From Pandoraea anapnoica (GTDB taxonomy: Bacteria > Pseudomonadota > Gammaproteobacteria > Burkholderiales > Burkholderiaceae): 64,000 bases of DNA. Under the pieces are notes generated by a model. It was not told the origin of the DNA. It searched no databases and saw nothing but the letters and a program-made list of their open reading frames with translations. The DNA is taken from positions 124,001 through 188,000 of the forward strand of contig NZ_CABPSP010000003.1 of the NCBI RefSeq assembly GCF_902459765.1, read 5' to 3'. Both the position numbers and the translations under genes were made by a program. Below, piece by piece: positions 18,854 through 27,311 of the stretch. The first letter of the stretch is position 1, and each line of letters begins with the position of its first letter.

Positions 18854-18870
18854 ATGCAACAAAGTTGCAT
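18854..18870. promoter_or_regulatory. Candidate Fur-family (Zur-like) operator for the metal importer
   Basis: ATGCAAC-AAA-GTTGCAT is a perfect 7-bp dyad with AT-rich flanks (AATAA before, TATT after), about 50 bases upstream of the first gene. Its size, AT-rich edges and position in front of a zinc/manganese importer fit a Zur-type metal-responsive operator. The exact consensus for this group is not known to me, so the regulator name is an inference. Confidence 0.5.
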
Positions 18871-19760
18871 TATTGCACGAATCGTTCCCGGTTGCGGTGC
18901 CGTGGGGCCAGCGTGAGGATGCGGCGTGTAGACGTAGGGTCACATGGCGTTACATATCCGCGCAGCAGATTTTGGCGAACGGGCGTAACATGGATTTCAT
19001 GCGCGGTCGTCTGGCACGTTGTTCGCTTCATTCCAGAGATCGCCAATTTGCAAGGAGGAGGTTAGTCCGTCAAGACATCTGTCCGTAGTCGACTTTCCAC
19101 TTGCGACAAGCGTGCTCCAGAGCCAGCCAGTCGCACGACCTTCGCGACTTCGCGCAGCCGCGACGCTTCGACAGGAAAGCATCCCCTTCGCGCCCACGTC
19201 TTCGCTGTCGTCGACGTCGTTGGGCCGCCCACTTTTTTTCCCAAAAACATTGCACGCAAGGTATCTCGTCGGTTTGTGAAATTCGACTAAATAAATAGGA
19301 TTACTGAATAAATAAACAAATGTCTCAAACGATTCTTGATGCAGGCAAACCCGAGTGCGCAATGCGTGGATGGTGGCTGCAAAAGTCGCTCGAAATTTGA
19401 CCTATCTCGCGCAACATGCGCATTGCGTAGAGTGTGTGCGTAACACGCGGAAACCCTTGCGGCATGCGGGTTATCGAGAATGCTTAGCGCTGCGGAAAAT
19501 ATCTAGCGACAGTTTTTTTGTTTGTGCATATGATGAGTTAACGGTTGCAATTTTTACTGACAAGTTTAAAGTCAACCTAAACTGATTTTGAGTCGTTCAT
19601 GTGAGGGAGGGGACAGTGCGAAAGGTTTCGCGTCAGTCGCTCCGGCATGCAGTGAGCCAGGTCGAAACCATCGTGCAGTCATCCGGGTCTTAAGCAACAG
19701 AGCGGGCATCGTATCGCGGTGTTTTCCGCGGTGTATTCCGATGAGGCGGGGGTGAGGCAT
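18871..19760. other. Gene-poor, AT-richer leader upstream of prkA
   Basis: Almost 900 bases without a convincing gene. Open frames here are short, of unusual composition and match nothing I know. The stretch is visibly richer in A and T than its neighbours, especially 19270-19340 and 19500-19585. It contains a sigma-54 promoter match at 19012-19027 and a small hairpin GCGAAA/TTTCGC near 19620. Confidence 0.5.
19012..19027 (+). promoter_or_regulatory. Candidate sigma-54 promoter
   Basis: TGGCACG-TTGT-TCGCT matches the -24/-12 consensus TGGCACG-N4-TTGCW at all but one base, with the invariant GG and GC ten bases apart. It points toward prkA, whose start is about 730 bases away. In E. coli the homologous yeaGH operon is known to be sigma-54/NtrC dependent, which supports the match, but the long distance is a reason for caution. 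Confidence 0.4.
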
Positions 19761-21683
19761 ATGGATATTTTCAGCCACTACACGACACGTTTCGAAGCAC
19801 GCAGGGAAGAGGAATACAGCATCCAGGAATACCTGGAGATCTGTAAGAAGGACTCGACTGCGTATGCGACGGCAGCCGAGCGGATGTTGCGCGCCATCGG
19901 TGAGCCGGAGCTTATCGACACGCATCATGACCCGCGACTCTCGCGGCTGTTCTCCAACAAGATCATCAAGATCTATCCTGCCTTCCGTGACTTCTACGGC
20001 ATGGAAGACACGATCGAGCAAATCGTCTCGTTCTTCAAGCACGCGGCGCAGGGCCTCGAAGAGCGCAAACAGATTCTGTATCTGCTTGGGCCTCCGGGGG
20101 GCGGCAAGTCGTCGCTGGCCGAGAAACTGAAGGTGTTGATGGAGGACGTCCCCATCTACTGCCTGAAGGGATCGCCGGTGCACGAGTCGCCTCTGGGCCT
20201 GTTCTCCTCAGAGGAAGACGGCAAGATTCTCGAAGAGGACTTCGGCATCCCGGTGCGGTATCTCAATACGATTCCGTCGCCGTGGGCCACCAAGCGTCTT
20301 AACGAATTCAACGGCGACATCACCAAGTTCCGCGTCGTAAAGGTGCGTCCGTCGGTGTTGCAGCAGATCGCGATTGCGAAGACCGAGCCGGGCGACGAAA
20401 ACAATCAGGACATCTCGTCACTGGTAGGTAAGGTCGACATCCGCAAGCTCGAGGAATTTCCGCAGGATGATCCGGACGCTTACTCATACTCCGGTGGTCT
20501 CTGCCTGGCCAACCGCGGTCTGCTCGAATTCGTCGAAATGTTCAAAGCGCCGATCAAGGTGCTCCACCCGTTGCTGACCGCTACACAGGAAGGCAACTAC
20601 AAAGGCACGGAAGGGTTCGGTGCGATTCCGTTCGACGGGATCGTGCTTGCCCACTCGAACGAGGCGGAGTGGCAGAGCTTCAAGGGCAATCGCAACAACG
20701 AAGCTTTCCTCGACCGTATCTATATCGTGAAGGTGCCGTACTGCCTGCGCGTGACCGATGAGGTGAAGATTTACGAGAAGCTCGTAAAGAACAGCTCGCT
20801 TGCGAACGCCCCGCGCGCGCCGAACGTGCTCAAGATGCTTGCCCAGTTCGCGGTGCTCACGCGTCTGAAAGAGCCTGAGAATTCCAACATCTTCTCCAAG
20901 GTCCGTGTCTACGACGGTGAGAACCTCAAGGACATCGACCCGAAGGCCAAGTCGTATCAGGAGTACCGCGACTACGCCGGGGTGGACGAAGGGATGACGG
21001 GCATGTCTACGCGTTTCGCTTTCAAGGTGCTCTCGAAGGTCTTCAACTTCGATAACACGGAAGTCGCCGCAAACCCGGTGCACATGCTGTACGTGCTTGA
21101 GCAACAGATCGAGCGCGAACAGTATGCGGGAGAAGTGGAGAAGCGCTATCTCGCCTACATCAAGGAATATCTGACGGCGCCGTTCGTCGAGTTCATCGGC
21201 AAAGAGATTCAGACCGCGTATCTGGAGTCGTACTCGGAGTACGGTCAGAACATCTTCGATCGCTACGTGAACTTTGCGGATCTGTGGATCCAGGATCAGG
21301 AGTATCGCGATCCGAACACCGGCGAAATTCTCGACCGCACCGCGCTCAACGACGAACTGGAGAAAGTCGAAAAGCCGGCCGGGATTACCAATCCGAAGGA
21401 CTTCCGCAACGAGATCGTCAACTTCGTACTCCGGGCGCGCGCCAACAACGCGGGCAAGAATCCGCTCTGGACGAGTTATGAAAAGCTGCGCGCGGTGATT
21501 GAGAAACGCATGTTCTCGACGACCGAGGATTTGCTTCCGGTGATCTCGTTCAACGCGAAGTCGTCCAAGGAGGATCAGGAAAAGCACGCCAACTTCGTCA
21601 ACCGGATGGTGGAAAAGGGCTATACCCCGAAGCAGGTTCGCCTGCTTGTGGAATGGTATCTGCGCGTGCGCAAATCCTCGTAG
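19761..21683 (+). CDS. prkA: PrkA-family serine protein kinase (YeaG-like)
   Basis: A 640-residue PrkA protein: an N-terminal AAA+ like domain with Walker A YLLGPPGGGKSSLAEKL near residue 110, then the eukaryote-like kinase C-terminal domain. Length equals E. coli YeaG (644). PrkA kinases act in starvation and stationary-phase stress, and in Bacillus in sporulation. The ATG at 19761 gives the family start MDIFSHYTTRFEARREEEYS; the 14 upstream in-frame codons are not family-like. A purine-rich GGGGGTGAGG precedes it. It is the first gene of prkA-yeaH-spoVR, with yeaH 18 bases on. Confidence 0.96.
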   Translation: MDIFSHYTTRFEARREEEYSIQEYLEICKKDSTAYATAAERMLRAIGEPELIDTHHDPRLSRLFSNKIIKIYPAFRDFYGMEDTIEQIVSFFKHAAQGLEERKQILYLLGPPGGGKSSLAEKLKVLMEDVPIYCLKGSPVHESPLGLFSSEEDGKILEEDFGIPVRYLNTIPSPWATKRLNEFNGDITKFRVVKVRPSVLQQIAIAKTEPGDENNQDISSLVGKVDIRKLEEFPQDDPDAYSYSGGLCLANRGLLEFVEMFKAPIKVLHPLLTATQEGNYKGTEGFGAIPFDGIVLAHSNEAEWQSFKGNRNNEAFLDRIYIVKVPYCLRVTDEVKIYEKLVKNSSLANAPRAPNVLKMLAQFAVLTRLKEPENSNIFSKVRVYDGENLKDIDPKAKSYQEYRDYAGVDEGMTGMSTRFAFKVLSKVFNFDNTEVAANPVHMLYVLEQQIEREQYAGEVEKRYLAYIKEYLTAPFVEFIGKEIQTAYLESYSEYGQNIFDRYVNFADLWIQDQEYRDPNTGEILDRTALNDELEKVEKPAGITNPKDFRNEIVNFVLRARANNAGKNPLWTSYEKLRAVIEKRMFSTTEDLLPVISFNAKSSKEDQEKHANFVNRMVEKGYTPKQVRLLVEWYLRVRKSS

Positions 21684-21701
21684 TAACCAATCGGGGCCAC
21701 T

Positions 21702-22964
21702 ATGTCAGCAATCATCGACAGACGGCAAAACGGCAAGAACAAAAGCGCCATCAATCAGCAGCGTTTCATCAAACGCTATCGCGACCAGATTCGTCGTGCG
21801 GTTGCGAAAGCGGTGTCTGGGCGCAAGATCACCGATATCGATGGCAGCGGACAGGTCTCGATCCCGGTCAAGGACATTTCGGAGCCGTTGTTTCACCACG
21901 GACCCGGCGGGCGGCGGGAGATGGTTCATCCCGGCAACCGCGAGTTCGTGGTGGGCGACAACTTCGAGCGTCCGCCATCGGGCGCAGGGGGCGGCGGCAG
22001 CCGTGCCAGCGACTCTGGAGAGGGCGAGGACGATTTCGTCTTCAACCTCTCGCGAGAGGAGTTCCTGAAATTCTTCTTCGAGGACATGGCGCTGCCGGAC
22101 CTCGCGAAACGTCGGCTTGCCCAGATTCCGGAGTTTCGCAAGGTGCGTGCGGGTTATTCCATCGACGGTACACCGTCGAACCTCAACGTCATTCGCACGA
22201 TGCGCAGCTCGCTGGGTCGGCGCATCGCACTTACCGCGCCCTATCGCAAGCAGCTCCGTGAACTCGAAGCCGAGTACGCGGACGTCGTCTCGCGCGAGGG
22301 GGATACATCGCCCAGAGCCTTGGCGCTCGCGCACGAAATCACGCATCTTCGTACGCGCGTCGAGGCGATTCCTTACATCGAAAAACTCGATCTTCGGTAT
22401 TCGAACCGCGTCATGCAGCCGCGCCCGCAAGCGCAGGCCGTCATGTTCTGTCTGATGGACGTGTCCGGCTCGATGGACCAGAGCCGCAAGGACCTTGCCA
22501 AGCGCTTCTTCATGCTGCTGTATCTGTTCCTGCGGCATAACTACGAGCGCATCGATCTCGTGCTCATCCGTCACCACACCACGGCGAAGGAAGTGAACGA
22601 GGACGATTTCTTCTACGCGCGCGAGTCGGGCGGGACGGTGGTGTCCAGCGCACTTAAGCTGATGAACGAGGTCATCGCGGATCGGTATTCGCCCAGCGAC
22701 TGGAACATCTACGGTGCGCAGGTCTCCGACGGCGACAACTGGGACGGCGACTCGCCCATCTGTCGCGACATCCTGATGCAGTCGATCATGCCGGCCGTGC
22801 AGTACTTCGCGTACGTGGAGGTGGCGAGCGCCGAACCGCAGAACCTGTGGAACGAGTACCTGTCGGTCAAGCAGCAGCACTCGAACTTCGCGATGCAACG
22901 CATCATGGAGGCCGCCGAAATCTATCCGGTGCTGCACGACTTGTTCAAGAAGAAGGCGGCCTGA
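21702..22964 (+). CDS. YeaH/YhbH-family protein (DUF444, von Willebrand A-like)
   Basis: A 420-residue DUF444 protein, the constant partner of PrkA. The N-terminal half is basic and contains a Gly/Ser linker (GAGGGGSRASDSGEGED) near residue 90. A von Willebrand A-like domain begins near residue 245 with the MIDAS-type metal motif FCLMDVSGSMDQSRKDLAKR, followed by IRHHTTAKEV and the SGGTVVSSAL segment. Its biochemical role is unknown; in E. coli YeaG and YeaH act together in nitrogen starvation. It is 18 bases behind prkA and 58 before spoVR. Confidence 0.95.
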   Translation: MSAIIDRRQNGKNKSAINQQRFIKRYRDQIRRAVAKAVSGRKITDIDGSGQVSIPVKDISEPLFHHGPGGRREMVHPGNREFVVGDNFERPPSGAGGGGSRASDSGEGEDDFVFNLSREEFLKFFFEDMALPDLAKRRLAQIPEFRKVRAGYSIDGTPSNLNVIRTMRSSLGRRIALTAPYRKQLRELEAEYADVVSREGDTSPRALALAHEITHLRTRVEAIPYIEKLDLRYSNRVMQPRPQAQAVMFCLMDVSGSMDQSRKDLAKRFFMLLYLFLRHNYERIDLVLIRHHTTAKEVNEDDFFYARESGGTVVSSALKLMNEVIADRYSPSDWNIYGAQVSDGDNWDGDSPICRDILMQSIMPAVQYFAYVEVASAEPQNLWNEYLSVKQQHSNFAMQRIMEAAEIYPVLHDLFKKKAA

Positions 22965-22979
22965 AAGCCGTCTCTTAGC

Positions 22980-23010
22980 GTACCGATACCGGTCTGTGCC
23001 GGTACCGTAA
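22980..23010 (+). other. Imperfect hairpin between yeaH and spoVR genes
   Basis: TACCGATACCGGTC and CCGGTACCGTA fold around TGTG with one bulge. There is no T-run, so it is more likely an RNA-stabilising or processing element than a terminator. Confidence 0.4.
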
Positions 23011-23022
23011 CGAGGGCGCGTC

Positions 23023-24567
23023 ATGGCGTACATATCCACAGGGTCGGAATGGACCTTCGAGCTGATTCAACGATACGAGCATGAGATCGCGCGTATCGCC
23101 GCCGGCTTCAAACTCGACACGTACCCGAATCAGATCGAGATCATCACCGCCGAGCAGATGCTCGACGCCTATGCGACCGTCGGCCTGCCCATCGGCTATC
23201 ACCACTGGTCGTACGGCAAGCACTTCCTGTCGTCCGAGCGCGGCTACAAGCGCGGGCAGATGGGGCTGGCGTACGAGATCGTCATCAATTCGAACCCCTG
23301 CATCGCGTATCTGATGGAGGAGAACAGCATGACCATGCAGGCGCTGACCATCGCGCACGCCAGCTACGGTCACAACTCGTTCTTCAAGGGCAATTACCTT
23401 TTTCGCACGTGGACCAGCGCCGACGCGATCGTCGATTACCTACTGTTCGCGCGCAACTACATCACCGAGTGCGAACAGCGTTACGGCGAACAGTCCGTGG
23501 AGTTGCTGCTCGACTCGTGCCACGCTTTGATGAACTACGGCGTGGACCGGTACAAGCGGCCGAAACGTCTGTCGATGGCGCAGGAGCAGGCGCGTCAGAA
23601 GGATCGCGAGAACTATCTGCAAATGCAGATCAACGATCTGTGGCGCACGTTGCCCAGCCACGCGCTGCATGACGACGATGAGGACGACGGTCTCGATCCC
23701 ACCGAATCGGACGAGCCGCCCTTCCCGGGCGAGCCGCAGGAAAACCTGCTGTATTTCTTCGAGAAGAATGCGCCGAAACTGGCGCCGTGGCAGCGCGAGA
23801 TCGTGCGCATCGTGCGCAAGCTCGCGCAGTACTTCTATCCGCAGCGTCAGACCAAAGTCATGAACGAAGGCTGGGCGACGTTCTGGCATTACACGATTCT
23901 TCAGCAGCTCTACAAGGAAAAGCTCGTCAACGACGCCTTCATGATGGAGTTCCTGCACGCGCATACGAACGTCGTCTATCAGCCGTCGTTCGACAGTCCG
24001 TACTACAGCGGTTTGAATCCGTATGCGCTGGGCTTCGCGATGTTCCAGGACATCCGTCGCATGTGCGAGGACCCGACCGAAGAAGATCGTCTGTGGGCCC
24101 CTGATATCGCTGGCTCCGACTGGCTGACGACGCTCGACTTCGCCATGCGCAACTTCAAGGACGAGAGCTTCATCCAGCAGTTCCTCTCGCCCAAGGTGAT
24201 TCGCGATCTGAAGTTGTTCTCCGTCCTCGACGACGATCGTGACAGCCGCTTGCGCGTGACGGCCATTCACAACGATTCGGGCTATCGCGAGATTCGCGAG
24301 ATGCTGGCGCAGCAGTACAACCTCAGTCAGCTCGAACCGAATATTCAGGTGGTGCACGTCGATTTGCATGGCGACCGTTCGCTGACGTTGCGGCACGTGC
24401 AAAGCGAACGCAAGCCACTCGACGACAGCTTCGAGGAAGTGCTCAAGCACGTGGCGCGTCTGTGGGGATTTACCGTGCGGCTGGAGACGGTGTTCGAAGA
24501 CGGCCGCAGCGAGATGACGCACGAGACGAAGGTCGAGAAGCGCCGTCGCTACGCGCTGAGCGCCTGA
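23023..24567 (+). CDS. SpoVR family protein (YcgB-like)
   Basis: A 514-residue SpoVR/YcgB protein, third member of the widespread prkA-yeaH-spoVR set. Family features include YPNQIEIITAEQMLDAYA near residue 30, YHHWSYGKHF, the SYGHNSFFKGNYLFRTW block, and NEGWATFWHYTILQQLY with a metallopeptidase-like His/Glu set, then YQPSFDSPYYSGLNPYALG. SpoVR is needed for spore cortex in Bacillus; its role in Gram-negative bacteria is unknown. The start ATG follows a GAGGG sequence. A VOC gene begins 11 bases after its stop. Confidence 0.95.
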   Translation: MAYISTGSEWTFELIQRYEHEIARIAAGFKLDTYPNQIEIITAEQMLDAYATVGLPIGYHHWSYGKHFLSSERGYKRGQMGLAYEIVINSNPCIAYLMEENSMTMQALTIAHASYGHNSFFKGNYLFRTWTSADAIVDYLLFARNYITECEQRYGEQSVELLLDSCHALMNYGVDRYKRPKRLSMAQEQARQKDRENYLQMQINDLWRTLPSHALHDDDEDDGLDPTESDEPPFPGEPQENLLYFFEKNAPKLAPWQREIVRIVRKLAQYFYPQRQTKVMNEGWATFWHYTILQQLYKEKLVNDAFMMEFLHAHTNVVYQPSFDSPYYSGLNPYALGFAMFQDIRRMCEDPTEEDRLWAPDIAGSDWLTTLDFAMRNFKDESFIQQFLSPKVIRDLKLFSVLDDDRDSRLRVTAIHNDSGYREIREMLAQQYNLSQLEPNIQVVHVDLHGDRSLTLRHVQSERKPLDDSFEEVLKHVARLWGFTVRLETVFEDGRSEMTHETKVEKRRRYALSA

Positions 24568-24577
24568 CGAGGGCGCG

Positions 24578-25006
24578 ATGAAGATTCCGTTCGTCGCGCT
24601 CGATCACGTGGTGTTGCGGACCAACGATGTGGCACGCTTGCGGCACTTTTACATCGAGGTGCTGGGCTGCACGCTGGAGAAGGTGCAGGACGACATCGGA
24701 CTGGTGCAGTTGCGTGCTGGCGACGCGTTGATCGATCTGGTTGACGTCGCCGGCAAGATCGGCCGTCAGGGCGGTGTCGCGCCCGGTCCCGAAGGACACA
24801 ATCTCGATCACTTCTGTCTGCGCGTCGAACCGTTTGATGACAAAGCCATTCGCAACGCACTGGCGTCGCACGGCGTGACCCTGGGTGACGTGGTGCAACG
24901 CTACGGCGCGCATGGGGAAGGGCCGTCCTGCTATCTCAGCGATCCCGACGGCAACACTGTGGAACTCAAGGGACCTGCGACGTCGCCGCCGGTCGGCGGA
25001 CACTGA
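24578..25006 (+). CDS. VOC family (glyoxalase/bleomycin-resistance fold) protein
   Basis: A 142-residue single VOC domain. The first strand LDHVVLRTNDVARLRHFYIE, the middle His in NLDHFCLRVEP and the last strand SDPDGNTVELKG give the usual His/Glu metal positions. Substrate is unknown. The ATG lies 11 bases after the spoVR stop, behind a GAGGG ribosome site, so it looks like a fourth gene of the prkA operon. It is convergent with the diguanylate cyclase gene 36 bases on. Confidence 0.88.
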   Translation: MKIPFVALDHVVLRTNDVARLRHFYIEVLGCTLEKVQDDIGLVQLRAGDALIDLVDVAGKIGRQGGVAPGPEGHNLDHFCLRVEPFDDKAIRNALASHGVTLGDVVQRYGAHGEGPSCYLSDPDGNTVELKGPATSPPVGGH

Positions 25007-25042
25007 TTTCGCACGAAGGCCGTGGGCGGCATCGCGCCGCCA

Positions 25043-26410
25043 TCAAGCCGCCATTTGACCCATCACGCTTTGATCCCGCCCCTTGTGTTTCGCCTGATAG
25101 AGCGCTTTGTCCGCTTGATCGAGCATCGCGCTGATCACGAGCGGCTCGCCCGGTTGCCACGAAGCAATGCCGACGCTGATCGTGATCGCCTCGCCTTCGT
25201 CGCGCGCGGCTTGCGGCAGCAGATCCGTACTCGCGCGCTTGACGGATTCGCGAATCCGGTCGGCCACACGTAATGCAGCATGCTGGTCGATCTCGGGCAG
25301 GACTACCGCAAACTCCTCGCCTCCCAGACGGACCGCAAAGTCGCTCGGCAGCCGGATGCAATGCTGGATTGTCGTGGCGATACGTTGCAGGACGGCGTCG
25401 CCGAACGGGTGTCCGTAGCGGTCGTTGACCTGCTTGAAGAAATCGATGTCGATCAGCAGCACGGACAGCGGAATCGCACGCTGTTGCACGCGTTCTGCGA
25501 CGAGCCGGATACGGTTGTCGAAGTAGCGCCGGTTATAGATGTGCGTGAGCGGATCGATGAAGACCTTCTCCACCAGATCCGTATTGGTGAGCGCGAGCGA
25601 TTGATACTGCCGTGTGATTTCCCACACAAGGGCGAGCGTCGCAACACCCGGGGATGCCAATGCCAGCAAACGCGCCGCATACCACTGATACGACGCTTCG
25701 CTCGGTGCCGTGAGCGAAAGCAGCAACTGACACAGCGAGATCGAGACCACGACCCACACGAGCAGGAACAACTTGTGCGACAGGCGCGTGACGGCCGCGA
25801 TGCGCCACCACAATGCGATGTAAGCCACGAAGAGGGCGGCGAGCCCAATCGTCTCGATGTCGACGCCACCGCTCAGATGGGGTGTCACGAGCGTGCGTCC
25901 CGCGCCCACGATCGACAACGAAACCGTCACCCAGATGATGAGGACCGTCGCGCCGTAACGCGCCGCCTCGGAGTAGCCGGGACGCGTGTGCGGATCCATG
26001 CGCGTGCGCGAGTAGCTGCGCACGCTTAGCATCACATACGCGGCGAAGCTCGCTTCGGCAACGAGCCAGAGCCAGAAGGGCGCACGGGTGACGTGTGCCG
26101 AGATGCCTGCAAGCTGATTCGCGAGCAACACGCCTTCGGTAAACATGAACAGTCCGCGCAGCAGAAACGCGCATCCGAACTGCGCAAAATAGCGCTTGCC
26201 GTTGTAGAGATATTGAACGCCCAGCAGACACGCCGTCGACAGATTAAGAATGCCGCCTGCCGAGACGAGAAAGAAGGTCAGTAAAGGATTGACTGTGCCT
26301 TCGAGCGTGCGCGTGAGGAATCCGGCAAGCGTGAGTGCGGCGCACGCGGCCAAAATGGTGGTCGCGGCGACGCGATTGCCCTGTTCGGTACGGCTGATGG
26401 TACTTTTCAT
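25043..26410 (-). CDS. Membrane-bound diguanylate cyclase (GGDEF protein)
   Basis: A 455-residue protein with about eight N-terminal membrane helices (a MASE-type sensor, residues 15-260), then a GGDEF domain that makes cyclic di-GMP. The domain starts FIDPLTHIYNRRYFDNRI, has IDIDFFKQVNDRYGH and the active-site loop RLGGEEFAVVL. The allosteric RxxD site normally nine residues before the loop reads LPSD, so product inhibition may be weak. Start 26410 (ATG) is chosen over a TTG 60 bases upstream; no strong ribosome site is visible for either. It is convergent with the prkA operon. Confidence 0.92.
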   Translation of the reverse strand: MKSTISRTEQGNRVAATTILAACAALTLAGFLTRTLEGTVNPLLTFFLVSAGGILNLSTACLLGVQYLYNGKRYFAQFGCAFLLRGLFMFTEGVLLANQLAGISAHVTRAPFWLWLVAEASFAAYVMLSVRSYSRTRMDPHTRPGYSEAARYGATVLIIWVTVSLSIVGAGRTLVTPHLSGGVDIETIGLAALFVAYIALWWRIAAVTRLSHKLFLLVWVVVSISLCQLLLSLTAPSEASYQWYAARLLALASPGVATLALVWEITRQYQSLALTNTDLVEKVFIDPLTHIYNRRYFDNRIRLVAERVQQRAIPLSVLLIDIDFFKQVNDRYGHPFGDAVLQRIATTIQHCIRLPSDFAVRLGGEEFAVVLPEIDQHAALRVADRIRESVKRASTDLLPQAARDEGEAITISVGIASWQPGEPLVISAMLDQADKALYQAKHKGRDQSVMGQMAA

Positions 26411-27311
26411 AGTTGTTATTCGCCATTCAACGACCTCGTGCCCGCGCACGATCGCTTTCCTACCGTTCAATCACCGCGCCCGCAAACTGTCGCAAGATCA
26501 TTGTCTTGCGTTCCCGCTGCGTTTCCCCGATTTTGCGCTAAATGATTGAAAACTAAGATAAACCTCGGAGAATACACGAGTTTTTACGGGTTGGCACTGG
26601 TTTCCGGAGCGGTACTCTAATTTCCCTTCGGAGGCCAGATAACATGCGGATTCCGGATGGTCGGCACGTCGCTTTCCGCACCCGAAGTCGCTCGCTTCGT
26701 GTCCCGGAAAATAAATCGCTGCGACACATTGAACCGCTATGCGAAACATCGAAATTGCAGATTTCGGGACGTCGTAAAACTGCATTCTCTTCGCAACTTT
26801 TCAATTCGCCGCAATGCCAATGATGACGGTGGATTCGAGCGTACGCAATTAGTAAGGACTACGATTCATATGAGAAATGTGCCGTGTAATTGCGTGTAAA
26901 TACACCGGATTCATGACTAAAAACGTGCTACGGGTTGGCATCGACTCACTATCTGTACTAGAATAAAAAAAGCCAATCGCTGCGGTTGGCCCATAGAAAC
27001 AAAAGCGTTGCCGGTGTTCCTCGTTGCGCCGGCGTCCGTTACATCACGCAATGAGTTTGTGCAGTAAAACTTTCGCGCGCTTTCAATAAGCGTGTATCGA
27101 GAGGCCCAGGCGCCCACGGCGTCGAAAGCTCGTCTCTCATGTCGCATTTCGCGACGCCTCGTTCGTCACCGTTGTCTTTCACAGACCTTCGGATCGAACA
27201 CACCACAATTCGCAAGGCAGCTAACAGTTGTCATGCTTGATTGACCGCGTTGTCACGTGGGGCGATAGCTATTGCCGCGCGCGCAGCGCTGCCAACCCAT
27301 TCAAAGGGAGC
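26411..27311. other. Gene-poor spacer between the diguanylate cyclase and osmoprotectant importer genes
   Basis: About 900 bases without a supported gene; short open frames on both strands lack codon bias and family likeness. The stretch is AT-richer than the coding DNA. It contains an intrinsic terminator on the minus strand (26963-26990) that belongs to no visible gene. The promoter of the importer must lie at its right end. Confidence 0.5.
26963..26990 (-). terminator. Orphan intrinsic terminator (possible small-RNA 3' end)
   Basis: On the minus strand GCCAACCGC-AG-CGATTGGC folds into a stem with one mismatch and is followed by seven T (26965-26971). No minus-strand gene lies upstream within 300 bases, so it may mark the end of an untranslated small RNA that starts somewhere in 27000-27230. 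Confidence 0.6.

Noticed and set aside
18997-19362. Minus-strand frame of 121 codons in the prkA leader
   Set aside because: No family likeness, no ribosome site and no codon bias; it also crosses the sigma-54 match.
22980-23010. Terminator between yeaH and spoVR genes
   Set aside because: The hairpin is imperfect and lacks a T-run; the genes are a conserved set, so it is more likely an internal RNA structure.
26657-26899. Plus-strand 80-codon frame in the spacer before the osmoprotectant importer
   Set aside because: Weak start context, unusual composition and nothing recognisable.
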